Shown piece by piece: positions 1 through 7,174 of a DNA stretch of 16,774 nucleotides. Source of the DNA: CANLBN01 sp050633825 (lineage in GTDB: Bacteria > Pseudomonadota > Gammaproteobacteria > Pseudomonadales > Cellvibrionaceae); NCBI GenBank assembly GCA_050633825.1, contig JBOEHG010000051.1:1-16774 (forward strand), written 5' to 3'. The position numbers were made by a program, and so were the translations under genes. The notes beneath the pieces are model-generated. The model did not search any database and was not told the DNA's origin. It saw only the letters and a program-made list of their open reading frames with translations. How positions within the stretch are numbered: position 1 is the first letter of the stretch; each line of letters starts with the position of its first letter.

Positions 1-11
1 CCAATTTATTG

Positions 12-32
12 GGGGAGGTTCACACCGACCCC
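12..32. terminator. GC-rich hairpin downstream of the membrane-protein array
   Basis: Arms GGGG (12-15) and CCCC (29-32) enclose an inner stem GGT/ACC with a TCAC loop. On the plus strand it is followed by TTTAATT; on the minus strand, the direction of the neighbouring genes, there is no clear U tract. It could end transcription of the minus-strand operon or of a gene outside the window. Bases 1-12 (CCAAT TT ATTGG) form a further small palindrome. The assignment is tentative. Confidence 0.3.
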
Positions 33-44
33 TTTAATTGTGCT

Positions 45-425
45 TTAATTGAAAAATAAAATTATCATGAGTAAAGTTATAGATAGTAGTGTCATTAAAA
101 CACCAATCATAAATGCTTTAAGTAAAATGGCGTACCATTTTGGCATATAGTGCTCAATATTTTTTATTCCCCTTTTTTTATCTAAAGAAGGTCTTAAAGC
201 TAACCATGCGAATATCCCGGTTCTAATTAAAAATCCGGGGAACTCTTTTAGCATTATTGTTTCAGTTGGGGAAAAATGGGGTTCTTTAAAGTATTTGTCT
301 AGCAATTCTTTAGGGGTGAATACGCTTAAGAATAACCAAGTGACAGGCATCCAAAGAATGCCTGCAATAATGATAATCATGGTTATTAGAAACAAATTAT
401 CAAAAAGCTCTTGTCCTACCGGCAT
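45..425 (-). CDS. small membrane protein, array copy 1 (putative immunity protein)
   Basis: A 126-residue protein, last in transcription order of four tandem paralogues. It has a hydrophobic N-terminal segment (about residues 10-36), then a conserved core with the motifs LSVFTPKELLDKYFKEPHF, ETIMLKEFPGFLIRT and PKWY, and a strongly hydrophobic C-terminal segment (about 100-125). Two or three membrane passes in the inner membrane are likely. The start is ATG with no strong ribosome site, about 60 bases downstream of the preceding copy. No enzymatic motif is visible. Its position behind a LysM protein with a hydrophobic C-terminus suggests an immunity protein; that role is inferred from gene order and paralogy, not from a recognised family. 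Confidence 0.7.
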   Translation of the reverse strand: MPVGQELFDNLFLITMIIIIAGILWMPVTWLFLSVFTPKELLDKYFKEPHFSPTETIMLKEFPGFLIRTGIFAWLALRPSLDKKRGIKNIEHYMPKWYAILLKAFMIGVLMTLLSITLLMIILFFN

Positions 426-485
426 GCTTTATCTGCATTTAGTCTAGAAACGAAATCTATTTTGTGTACTTCTTCTGTTACTGGG

Positions 486-869
486 TCAGGAATCATTAGG
501 TAGAAATTCCAGAGTAAGAAATAACACTATCATTAAAGTTACAGATACAATAACTGCAATAGTAAAAGTGTTTAATGCTATTCGATACCATTGAGGTATA
601 TATTTATGTATGTTTTTTATATTTCTTTTTTTATCTAGCCTAGGGAATAGTAATAGCCACCCAAAAATTCCAGTACGTAATAAAAAACCCGGAAACTCCT
701 TCATTATGATAGTTTCCGTGATAGTGAAGTGAGGCTCTTTGAAATACTTATCCAGTAATTTTTTTGGTGTAAAAATGCTTAATAGTAGCCAAGACAATGG
801 CATCCATAATAAGAAGGCGAGCATAAGCCAAAAAAAGACTAAGAAAATTTCGTGTCCAGTTAATGGCAC
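486..869 (-). CDS. small membrane protein, array copy 2 (putative immunity protein)
   Basis: A 127-residue paralogue of the neighbouring membrane proteins. It shares SIFTPKKLLDKYFKEPHF, ETIIMKEFPGFLLRTGIFGW and a PQWY motif, with hydrophobic segments near residues 8-35 and 100-123. The start is GTG at 869 (coding MPLTGHEIF), preceded by AAGGGA at a slightly long spacing. No ATG is available before the first membrane segment, so GTG is the only sensible start. The core is closest by eye to copy 3 (both have TGIFGWLLLFP). It probably belongs to one transcript with the LysM gene; the immunity role is inferred from context. Confidence 0.7.
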   Translation of the reverse strand: MPLTGHEIFLVFFWLMLAFLLWMPLSWLLLSIFTPKKLLDKYFKEPHFTITETIIMKEFPGFLLRTGIFGWLLLFPRLDKKRNIKNIHKYIPQWYRIALNTFTIAVIVSVTLMIVLFLTLEFLPNDS

Positions 870-908
870 GGTTTATTATCCCTTGGTTGATTGACCTATT
901 TATTTGCT

Positions 909-1280
909 TTATTGAAACTCTAAAAAAAATCCAGAAGTAAATAGAATCAATAATATAGCAATGTCGATAATAATAAAAAACTTTAAAAAAAAGTTATACC
1001 AACGAGGAATATGTTTATCGATATCTTTAATTTTTCTTTTGTTGTCTAACTTAGGGAAAAGCAAAAGCCAGCCAAAAATCCCGGTTCTGAGTAAAAAACC
1101 GGGAAACTCTCTCATCATTACAGTCTCTGTTTGAGTGAAATGGGGCTCTTTAAAATACTTTTCCAGTAATCGCTTAGGAGTAAAAACACTTAGTAATACC
1201 CATGTGATAGGTAACCACAAAATGCTGAATAAACAAGCACCGAAGAAAATCAGAAAAACTTGTTCGCCTGTTATTTGCAT
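909..1280 (-). CDS. small membrane protein, array copy 3 (putative immunity protein)
   Basis: A 123-residue paralogue with SVFTPKRLLEKYFKEPHF, ETVMMREFPGFLLRTGIFGW and PRWY, flanked by hydrophobic segments. I chose the ATG at 1280 (MQITGEQVF) because it aligns with the start of copy 4 (MQTIGEQLA). A TTG codon at 1292 would add four residues with no better ribosome site. The variable C-terminal stretch (about residues 92-118) is the least conserved part between copies, which could be where specificity diverges. The function is inferred from the array. Confidence 0.7.
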   Translation of the reverse strand: MQITGEQVFLIFFGACLFSILWLPITWVLLSVFTPKRLLEKYFKEPHFTQTETVMMREFPGFLLRTGIFGWLLLFPKLDNKRKIKDIDKHIPRWYNFFLKFFIIIDIAILLILFTSGFFLEFQ

Positions 1281-1327
1281 ATTTGGAATCAAATATAGGT
1301 TTTGTAAATATTAAAAAGAAAGTGAAA

Positions 1328-1699
1328 TCAAATTAGTAACAAAATCGGTAATAAAGTAACAAGGGCTAAGAGTGTAAATAAAGCTCCGACCATATAAAGG
1401 GTTAGCAATATAAAGTACCAAGTAGGCATAAATTTTTTAATGTTCCATATTTGCCTTTTCTTTCCTAATTTAGGCGCTAAAATTGCCCATCCAAAAATGG
1501 CCGTACGTATCAAAAAACCCGGAAATTGCGCCATCAATACAGTTTCCGAAAGAGTAAAGTGCGGTTCTTTGAAATATTTTTCGAGTAATTTTTGGGGTGT
1601 AAAAATACTCAATAACAGCCATGTTACAGGCAATAATAAAAAGCCTGCAAACAGGATTGTAAAATATATAAGCGCTAACTGTTCTCCTATCGTTTGCAT
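1328..1699 (-). CDS. small membrane protein, array copy 4, overlapping the LysM gene (putative immunity protein)
   Basis: A 123-residue paralogue and the first of the four to be transcribed. Its ATG lies inside the end of the LysM gene: the two reading frames overlap by 13 bases (1687-1699), so translational coupling is likely. It is the most divergent copy, with SETVLMAQFPGFLIRTAIFGWA in place of the TETxxMxEFPGFLxRTGIFxW of the others (14 and 8 residues are shared blocks), and LGKKR rather than LDKKR or LDNKR. Hydrophobic segments lie near residues 8-34 and 97-123. The coupling to the upstream gene makes this the most likely cognate immunity partner, by inference. Confidence 0.72.
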   Translation of the reverse strand: MQTIGEQLALIYFTILFAGFLLLPVTWLLLSIFTPQKLLEKYFKEPHFTLSETVLMAQFPGFLIRTAIFGWAILAPKLGKKRQIWNIKKFMPTWYFILLTLYMVGALFTLLALVTLLPILLLI

Positions 1700-2760
1700 A
1701 TTTTATCTGTGCCACTCATTTTTACAAGATCGTGCTGTTTCAAAAACTTATCATAAACTAAGATTGATCCTTTACCCATACCCCAACTCCCCGCTGCAAC
1801 AGCTGCTCCCAGTGTTAATGCAACACCCCAGCCTACAGGGTTAGAAAATAGAACAATGGCCAGTGCGGTACTGGCTATTGTTCCTGTAACTGTACTTCCA
1901 ATAGTTTCAACAAAGATTTCATTTTTCTTCTGTCGATTTTCTGTATTAGCTATTTGATAGCAACCCATTCCAACGCCTGCTACGCTTAATGCCACACCAC
2001 CGTATTTGGTCACTTTGGCCATTTTGTTAAGTCGTTGTAGGTGGTAGTCTACTTTTGCAGTGGCGGGTAATGCCTTGGAGCGATTGATACGAACTGCTTC
2101 GCGTGCCGTTTTTCCCTTTAGTAATAATTTCTCGAAAGGTCCCAGCTTTTTAGCGTACATTTTTAGTGCTTGTTGTCGCCTATAGGCATATTGATTTTCA
2201 GTAATGGCTCCGCGCTGATACTGAGTATAAAGCGTTTTCACCTCTGCAATGAAAGCATTATGCTGTTGGCTAACTAATCCACCAAAAGCATTCATCCCAC
2301 CAGCAAGAGACGTACTTGCTAAGCCATAATGTTGTTCAAGCCACGCAAGTGCCCAAAAGGCTTCCTGTTCTTGAGTGGATGAGGGTATATGGTGTTTAAC
2401 GCGATCTATATATCCATTGTTCATTGGTTCTAGTCGGTGTCGAGTTGTTACCGCTGCTCGTCTTTCTTTGTGAAAATCTTCAGGCACTGGGCAAAAAGCC
2501 ATTGCATTATCTTCTGGCAATGGCATTAGTCTGATGAGTTGGCCGACAAAAATTTCATTAGGGTCTTTAATTGAGTCATTAAAATAAAGTACAGAAGCTT
2601 GTGCAGCTTGATAACGTGGGTCTTTATAATTAATGTCGTAATGCTTAGCAATAATTTTGCTTAAAGTATCACCTGCTTTAACGAGGTATAGCATCGGTGT
2701 TTCTAAGTTATTGCTTAAAGGTTGTTCAATTAACTGGATGAGATTGTCAGCATTTTCCAT
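1687..2760 (-). CDS. LysM-domain protein with glycine-rich hydrophobic C-terminus (putative antibacterial effector)
   Basis: A 357-residue protein from the ATG at 2760, preceded by AAGGGA at six bases. An in-frame ATG at 2790 would add ten residues with a poorer ribosome site. No signal peptide is visible. Residues about 25-80 form a LysM domain (YLVKAGDTLSKIIAKHY, NEIFVGQLIRLMP), a peptidoglycan-binding module. Residues about 100-250 are charged and helical. Residues 253-270 and 290-328 are hydrophobic and glycine- and alanine-rich (for example GGVALSVAGVGMG, VALTLGAAVAAGSWGMGKG). A LysM-type N-terminus without an export signal plus a membrane-inserting glycine-rich tail resembles effectors delivered by specialised secretion such as type VI. 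The overlapping downstream membrane-protein array fits an effector/immunity pairing. No secretion-apparatus gene is present in the window, so delivery and toxicity are inference. It could instead be a cell-envelope maintenance protein. Confidence 0.75.
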   Translation of the reverse strand: MENADNLIQLIEQPLSNNLETPMLYLVKAGDTLSKIIAKHYDINYKDPRYQAAQASVLYFNDSIKDPNEIFVGQLIRLMPLPEDNAMAFCPVPEDFHKERRAAVTTRHRLEPMNNGYIDRVKHHIPSSTQEQEAFWALAWLEQHYGLASTSLAGGMNAFGGLVSQQHNAFIAEVKTLYTQYQRGAITENQYAYRRQQALKMYAKKLGPFEKLLLKGKTAREAVRINRSKALPATAKVDYHLQRLNKMAKVTKYGGVALSVAGVGMGCYQIANTENRQKKNEIFVETIGSTVTGTIASTALAIVLFSNPVGWGVALTLGAAVAAGSWGMGKGSILVYDKFLKQHDLVKMSGTDKICKR

Positions 2761-3024
2761 TAGGGTTCCCTTATTCTTGATTGGCGACATTCCTGCTTAC
2801 TTACCATCAATGGCAGAATTAACCAAAGGTTAAAAAAATATAGATAGATAATCAAGTCCCGTTTGTTGGTAAACCTTGTCATTGAGACTAACAAGTTGAG
2901 TTTTTTGACAGAGTTCACATTGTATTGTGTTTAACTTGTCTTTGCGAGGTAGGGTTATTTATTGCTTATGTGTATTTAGCAATTATGCGTTTTATAACTT
3001 TTGAGATAAATGGGATCAGCCTCG

Positions 3025-3417
3025 TTAGAGGGCTTTTAACACAGAGAAGATATTTTCGTAATTAGTCGACTTAACAATATGCCCACGTATATATGTGTAG
3101 GGTGAAAACAGTCTGGTATCTCTTTCGTTTTGGGAGGAGGTTAATATATACGTAGGAATATCCCTTTCTTCTATTACTTGGCCGTAAGCTTGTAAAAATT
3201 CATACCCGTTCATAACCGGCATATTGATATCCAGAAAAATGATATCTGGTTGGGGCATTGTATGTTCTAGCAGCTCTATTGCCTCTTGCCCATCATCGGC
3301 GCAGGTAATGATCGCATCAGGTAAAATTTGCTGAGCGACTTCTTTAAAGAGTAATTGATCCGCCTCATTATCTTCTATTAACAGTATATTCTTTTGTGTG
3401 AACGTGGGTGTATTCAT
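3025..3417 (-). CDS. single-domain response regulator (CheY/Rcp-like receiver)
   Basis: A 130-residue receiver domain with no output domain. With Met1 at the ATG 3417 (MNTPTFTQKN), the acidic pair is E15-D16 (LLIEDNEAD), the phospho-acceptor is D63 (IFLDINMPVMNG), the switch residue is T93 (ILTSS) and the conserved lysine is K116 (HIVKS). All key residues are present, so it should be phosphorylatable. A GTG at 3483 opens the same frame 22 codons earlier, but that extension is not receiver-like; neither start has a strong ribosome site. It stands alone, with no kinase adjacent, so its partner is unknown. Stand-alone receivers of this type usually act in phosphorelays or by protein-protein contact. 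Confidence 0.85.
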   Translation of the reverse strand: MNTPTFTQKNILLIEDNEADQLLFKEVAQQILPDAIITCADDGQEAIELLEHTMPQPDIIFLDINMPVMNGYEFLQAYGQVIEERDIPTYILTSSQNERDTRLFSPYTYIRGHIVKSTNYENIFSVLKAL

Positions 3418-3605
3418 ATGTTTATATGGGCTTTTACAGAAGATAAGCGGGTTGTTAAATAGTGGTTTATTTAACTTTAGCACAAAATAAATGCTTAATA
3501 GGGTAACGGCAGAAATATAGAGCTCTGCTTCGGTATTGAATTTGGATAAAAGGGAGGGGAATTCATGGGTATAGCCCTTTCAATGATGAAAATCACGCCT
3601 TTTTC

Positions 3606-3625
3606 TTCACTCATCCCTGAGTGAA
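3606..3625. terminator. hairpin just downstream of katG
   Basis: A perfect 7-base inverted repeat, TTCACTC/GAGTGAA, with a 6-base loop, lies 20 bases past the katG stop. No long U tract follows on the minus strand, so this is at best a weak terminator or a 3' stabilising hairpin. Confidence 0.4.
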
Positions 3626-3644
3626 TATATTGATATTGTAGGGT

Positions 3645-5849
3645 TTACACTAAATCAAACCTGTCGAGCTCCATCACTTTGGTCCATGCGGCAACAAAGT
3701 CTTTTACAAACGTCTCTTTAGCATCGTCCGCTGCGTAGACTTCTGCAATTGCTCGGAGTACTGAATTAGAGCCAAAGATTAGGTCAGCTTCTGTCGCGGT
3801 ATATTTTACTTCACCGGTTTCTCTATCGCTCCCTTCGTAGGTATGTTGCGAGATTGCTTTCCATTGTGTGTTCATATCCAACAAGTTAACGAAGAAATCG
3901 TTTGTTAAAGTACCGGGTTTGTCGGTAAAAATACCGTGGGCTGAATGGTCTGCATTGGCATTCAGTGCGCGCATACCACCGATTAATACGGTCATTTCCG
4001 GTGCACTTAATGTTAATAGTTGCGCACGGTCAATCAGTAACTCTCCTGTGGGGCGGGTTAATCCTTTTGCGCGATAGTTTCTAAAACCATCGGCTTTTGG
4101 TTCTAAAACGGCAAGGGATTCAACATCAGTTTGTGCCTGTGTTGCATCCGTTCTGCCCGCTGTAAAGGGTACGCTTATATTATGCCCGGCTTTTGCGGCG
4201 GCTTGTTCAATTGCGACGCTACCGGCAAGTACAATCAAATCTGCTAAGGAGATACATTTGTTGTCCGACTGCGCCTTGTTAAAGCTGGTTTGAATTCCTT
4301 CTAATACGGCTAAAACTTTGTTTAATTGTGGTGGATTATTGACGGCCCAGTCTTTTTGCGGGGCAAGACGAATGCGTGCGCCGTTAGCGCCGCCGCGCAT
4401 ATCAGAGCCTCTAAATGTGGCTGCCGATGCCCACGCTGTGGACACCAGCTCGGATGCACTCAAACCGGATTTCACGATATCAGCTTTTAACTGCGCAATA
4501 TTTTTTTCATCGACCAATGTGTGGTCTACAGCTGGTATAGGGTCTTGCCATAACTCGGGTTCAGCAGGGACTAATGAGCCGAGTCCGCGAACATAAGGTC
4601 CCATATCCCGATGGGTTAATTTGTACCATGCTTTGGCAAAGGCCTGTGCAAACTCCTCTGGGTTTTGATGAAAGCGTCGTGAGATTTTTTCGTAAGCTGG
4701 ATCAACACGTAATGCAAGGTCTGCAGTTGTCATCATCGGTGCATGGGTTTTTGATGCGTCGTGGGCATCAGGTACGGTGCTGGCAGCAGACTCATCTGTG
4801 GGTATCCATTGGTTTGCACCTGCGCCACTTTTAGTGAGTTCCCATTCGTAGCCGAATAGAGTATCGAAGTAGTCGTTATCCCATTGAATGGGATTGGTTG
4901 TCCACGCACCTTCAATGCCACTGGTGATGGTGTTAACGCCATTACCGCTACCTAGGGTATTACTCCAACCTAGCCCTTGTTCTGCAATGCTCGCACCTTC
5001 GGGGGCAGGGCCTACATATTTTTCTGGATCATCAACACCGTGGGCTTTACCAAAGGTGTGGCCGCCAGCAACCAGAGCAACGGTTTCTTCATCATTCATT
5101 GCCATGCGGGCAAAGGTATCGCGTATATCCCTTGCAGAGGCCAGTGGGTCTGGGTTGCCGTTGGGGCCTTCGGGGTTAACGTAAATAAGGCCCATTTGTA
5201 CTGCACCTAAGTTACCTTCGAGCTCACGGTCACCACTGTAGCGTTGGTCTCCTAGCCATTCGGTTTCCGGGCCCCAGTAAATATCTTCTTCTGGTTCCCA
5301 AATATCTTCACGGCCACCGGCAAAGCCCATGGTTTTAAAGCCCATAGATTCTAATGCGCAGTTACCGGCCAGTATCATCAGGTCGGCCCATGATATTTTC
5401 TGGCCGTATTTTTTCTTGATGGGCCACAGGAGCCGGCGAGCTTTGTCGAGGTTGCCGTTATCGGGCCAGCTATTCAGGGGAGCAAAACGCTGGCTACCAG
5501 ATCCTGCGCCACCGCGGCCATCACCTACACGGTAAGTCCCGGCGCTGTGCCATGCCATACGAATAAACAGTGGCCCATAGTGGCCATAGTCGGCGGGCCA
5601 CCAGCTTTGTGAATCGGTCATTAGATCATATAGATCTTGTCTAAGGGCTTCCAGATCCAGGCTTTTGAAGGCTTCAGCATAATTAAAGTCTTGCCCTAAT
5701 GGGTCACCTTCTGCTGTGTTTTGATGCAATACTTTTACATTTAATTGTTCAGGCCACCAATGTTGGTTGGCGGTAGTGCCTGTTGCTGCTTGGCTGTGTG
5801 AGGCGCCCATAACTGGGCACTGACTGATATCACCACTTTTATCGTTCAT
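3645..5849 (-). CDS. katG: catalase-peroxidase KatG
   Basis: A bifunctional haem catalase-peroxidase that removes hydrogen peroxide, here 734 residues, the normal full length with both the catalytic and the degenerate C-terminal peroxidase-like half. The start is the ATG at 5849: GGAGGA (5857-5862) sits seven bases upstream, whereas a TTG at 5864 overlaps that ribosome site. Distal pocket R97, W100 and H101 (FIRMAWHSAGTYR), proximal H264 (AGGHTFGK) and its partners W316 and D377 are present. The Met-Tyr-Trp adduct of the family can form from W100, Y223 (GLIYVNPEG) and M249 (RMAMND), so catalase activity should be intact. There is no signal peptide, so it is cytoplasmic. It appears monocistronic, followed by a short hairpin. 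No OxyR site could be assigned with confidence. Confidence 0.97.
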   Translation of the reverse strand: MNDKSGDISQCPVMGASHSQAATGTTANQHWWPEQLNVKVLHQNTAEGDPLGQDFNYAEAFKSLDLEALRQDLYDLMTDSQSWWPADYGHYGPLFIRMAWHSAGTYRVGDGRGGAGSGSQRFAPLNSWPDNGNLDKARRLLWPIKKKYGQKISWADLMILAGNCALESMGFKTMGFAGGREDIWEPEEDIYWGPETEWLGDQRYSGDRELEGNLGAVQMGLIYVNPEGPNGNPDPLASARDIRDTFARMAMNDEETVALVAGGHTFGKAHGVDDPEKYVGPAPEGASIAEQGLGWSNTLGSGNGVNTITSGIEGAWTTNPIQWDNDYFDTLFGYEWELTKSGAGANQWIPTDESAASTVPDAHDASKTHAPMMTTADLALRVDPAYEKISRRFHQNPEEFAQAFAKAWYKLTHRDMGPYVRGLGSLVPAEPELWQDPIPAVDHTLVDEKNIAQLKADIVKSGLSASELVSTAWASAATFRGSDMRGGANGARIRLAPQKDWAVNNPPQLNKVLAVLEGIQTSFNKAQSDNKCISLADLIVLAGSVAIEQAAAKAGHNISVPFTAGRTDATQAQTDVESLAVLEPKADGFRNYRAKGLTRPTGELLIDRAQLLTLSAPEMTVLIGGMRALNANADHSAHGIFTDKPGTLTNDFFVNLLDMNTQWKAISQHTYEGSDRETGEVKYTATEADLIFGSNSVLRAIAEVYAADDAKETFVKDFVAAWTKVMELDRFDLV

Positions 5850-6136
5850 TTTTATTTCCTCCAATTGTATTGAAAGTGAAGGTGATCGTTGCCAAAAACC
5901 TTACTGTTGCCAACACCATATCAATAGGCTTTTAATAGTTAAAATGAATTAAATTAATTACATTGATCCATTAAGGCTATTATTTGTATTGGCAAGGAGT
6001 TGACGGAGGAAAGGGTGGATTAAGGCGGTTATTTCTATTTACTGGTGCATGGTTGATCCATCTCAATATGCTTGCATATATGAGTAGTATTATTTTGAGA
6101 GAGGCATCTTTAGTTTAAATACGCAGGGTGGTTACA

Positions 6137-6412
6137 ATGAAAATAGGTCTTAAGGCAGTATGTGTTTCTTTTTCTTTGCTGTTTAGCTCTGCTTTGATGG
6201 CAGATAGTGTTAGTGAAGGGCGGGACTTGTTTGCTCAACGTTGTTCTAGCTGCCATGAGCTCCCAGAGCCTGTTTCTAAATCATGGGTGGAGTGGGTCAA
6301 TATAATGGTTGCTATGAGTCATATGGCGCAGTTAGATCAAGAAGAGCGCTCTCTTATATTGCAGTATTTATTGTCATACTATATTGCTAAACCGGTGAGC
6401 GATAAAAAATAA
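6137..6412 (+). CDS. small periplasmic monohaem cytochrome c
   Basis: A 91-residue exported protein. The start is the ATG at 6137, preceded by AGGGTGG seven bases upstream; a GTG at 6128 in the same frame lies inside that ribosome site. Residues 1-22 are a Sec signal peptide (ending SSALMA). The haem-attachment motif CSSCH is at residues 36-40. The second axial ligand is probably one of M57, M60 or M63 in the SWVEWVNIMVAMSHM stretch. The mature protein of about 70 residues is short even for class I cytochromes. It is divergent from katG and followed at once by a terminator, so probably a single-gene unit. It likely carries electrons in the periplasm; its redox partners cannot be named from the sequence. 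Confidence 0.85.
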   Translation: MKIGLKAVCVSFSLLFSSALMADSVSEGRDLFAQRCSSCHELPEPVSKSWVEWVNIMVAMSHMAQLDQEERSLILQYLLSYYIAKPVSDKK

Positions 6413-6430
6413 TACTTACTTTTTATCGCT
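6398..6430. terminator. bidirectional terminator between cytochrome c and solute-binding protein genes
   Basis: A perfect inverted repeat AGCGATAAAAA (6398-6408) / TTTTTATCGCT (6420-6430) with an 11-base loop overlaps the end of the cytochrome gene. The A-run and T-run arms supply U tracts in both directions, and the flanking genes converge, so it can serve both. Confidence 0.8.
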
Positions 6431-6440
6431 TTGGTTTTGT

Positions 6441-7130
6441 CTATTTAAATTTGTGTTTGGATTTAATAACAGAAAGGCCTTTGTTAAAGTCTTCTATAAT
6501 GCTTTTGCAGTTTGGGTTGCTTTTATTGCAAGTGATATACAGTGGTATTTCATTTAATGCGTTTTTGGTGAACTCAATTTTTTCTAGTAATGAGGGTTCA
6601 ATACTGACCTGTGATGCAATTTCATCGTCAAGTGTGAGTTCAACTTCACCAGAAATGACTTTTCTTACATTTTCATTTAATGAATCGGCAACAGAAAATT
6701 TTATATTCTTTTCTTTTAGGAAGTTTTCTTCATAGGCATAGCCCTTTACTATCCCTACCTTTTTATCGTACAAGCTGGCTATACCGTTATATTCATAGTC
6801 ACTGCCTTTAGCCTTTATAAATACTAATCTATTGGCGGCATAGCTCTCACTGTATTCCATGGTCTTGGTACGTTCCTGGGTAAACCATACTGCGGGTAGG
6901 ATATCTACTTTGTTTTCTTCGAGCATCGTTAGTGAATCAGACCACGGTGCAGAAACCAACTCTATTTCATGTCCCTGACTTTTCATAACTTTACGGAGTA
7001 AGCCGATAGAAATGCCACCGTTAGTGCGTTTAAGGTCTACAAACGGCTCCCAAGAGTAGGCCGCTACTTTGTAGCTTGCGCCATAACTAAAAGAAGAAAC
7101 CAACAGTAATAAAACCAAAAGAATTTTCAT
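6441..7130 (-). CDS. periplasmic solute-binding protein, family 3 type (paralogue of the 10748-11461 gene)
   Basis: A 229-residue protein starting at ATG 7130 with GAGGG five bases upstream; a TTG at 7142 overlaps that site. A signal peptide covers about residues 1-18 (KILLVLLLLVSSFSYGA). The mature part has the bilobed amino-acid/ectoine-type binding fold of the SBP_bac_3 superfamily: YSWEPFVD, GGISIGLLRKVMKSQGH, DILPAVWFTQERTKTM, YDKKVGIVKGYAYEE and ELTLDDEIASQV. Two cysteines in CNKSNPNC could form a disulphide and are conserved in the paralogue. The C-terminus stops about ten residues short of the paralogue (no counterpart to its SLSQVLAELGL tail) and the downstream DNA shows no lost coding. 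No permease or ATPase gene is nearby, so a sensory rather than transport role is plausible. The ligand is unknown. Confidence 0.85.
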   Translation of the reverse strand: MKILLVLLLLVSSFSYGASYKVAAYSWEPFVDLKRTNGGISIGLLRKVMKSQGHEIELVSAPWSDSLTMLEENKVDILPAVWFTQERTKTMEYSESYAANRLVFIKAKGSDYEYNGIASLYDKKVGIVKGYAYEENFLKEKNIKFSVADSLNENVRKVISGEVELTLDDEIASQVSIEPSLLEKIEFTKNALNEIPLYITCNKSNPNCKSIIEDFNKGLSVIKSKHKFK

Positions 7131-7146
7131 TGTAGCCCTCAAATTT

Positions 7147-7174
7147 CACTGAATAAAAATACATTTATTCAGTG
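7147..7174. promoter_or_regulatory. perfect 11-bp dyad upstream of the solute-binding protein gene
   Basis: CACTGAATAAA (7147-7157) and TTTATTCAGTG (7164-7174) are perfect inverse complements around a 6-base centre, 17 bases upstream of the start codon at 7130. A second palindrome, TTTTATT-C-AATAAAA (7201-7215), shares the TTATTCA core. The position fits an operator or a leader hairpin that controls the solute-binding protein gene. Confidence 0.5.

Noticed and set aside
7..12. Mobile-element end at the left edge (palindrome CCAAT/ATTGG next to a GC-rich hairpin)
   Set aside because: Too little sequence is available to find a matching opposite end or target duplication.
1440..1844. 134-codon plus-strand frame over the membrane-protein array and LysM gene
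   Set aside because: It is antisense to two well-supported overlapping genes and has no domain-like content.
3565..3624. 19-codon plus-strand frame behind GGGAGGGG
   Set aside because: It has a good ribosome site, but the frame ends in the katG-proximal hairpin, has no gene after it on that strand and no recognisable leader-peptide feature.
3868..5535. Long open frames antisense to katG
   Set aside because: They are a by-product of katG codon usage; KatG itself has every family motif in one frame.
5915..5975. OxyR site upstream of katG from repeated ATAG/CTAT motifs
   Set aside because: Two motifs at 11-base spacing are present, but the full alternating ATAG/CTAT pattern is not; AT-rich DNA gives such partial matches by chance.
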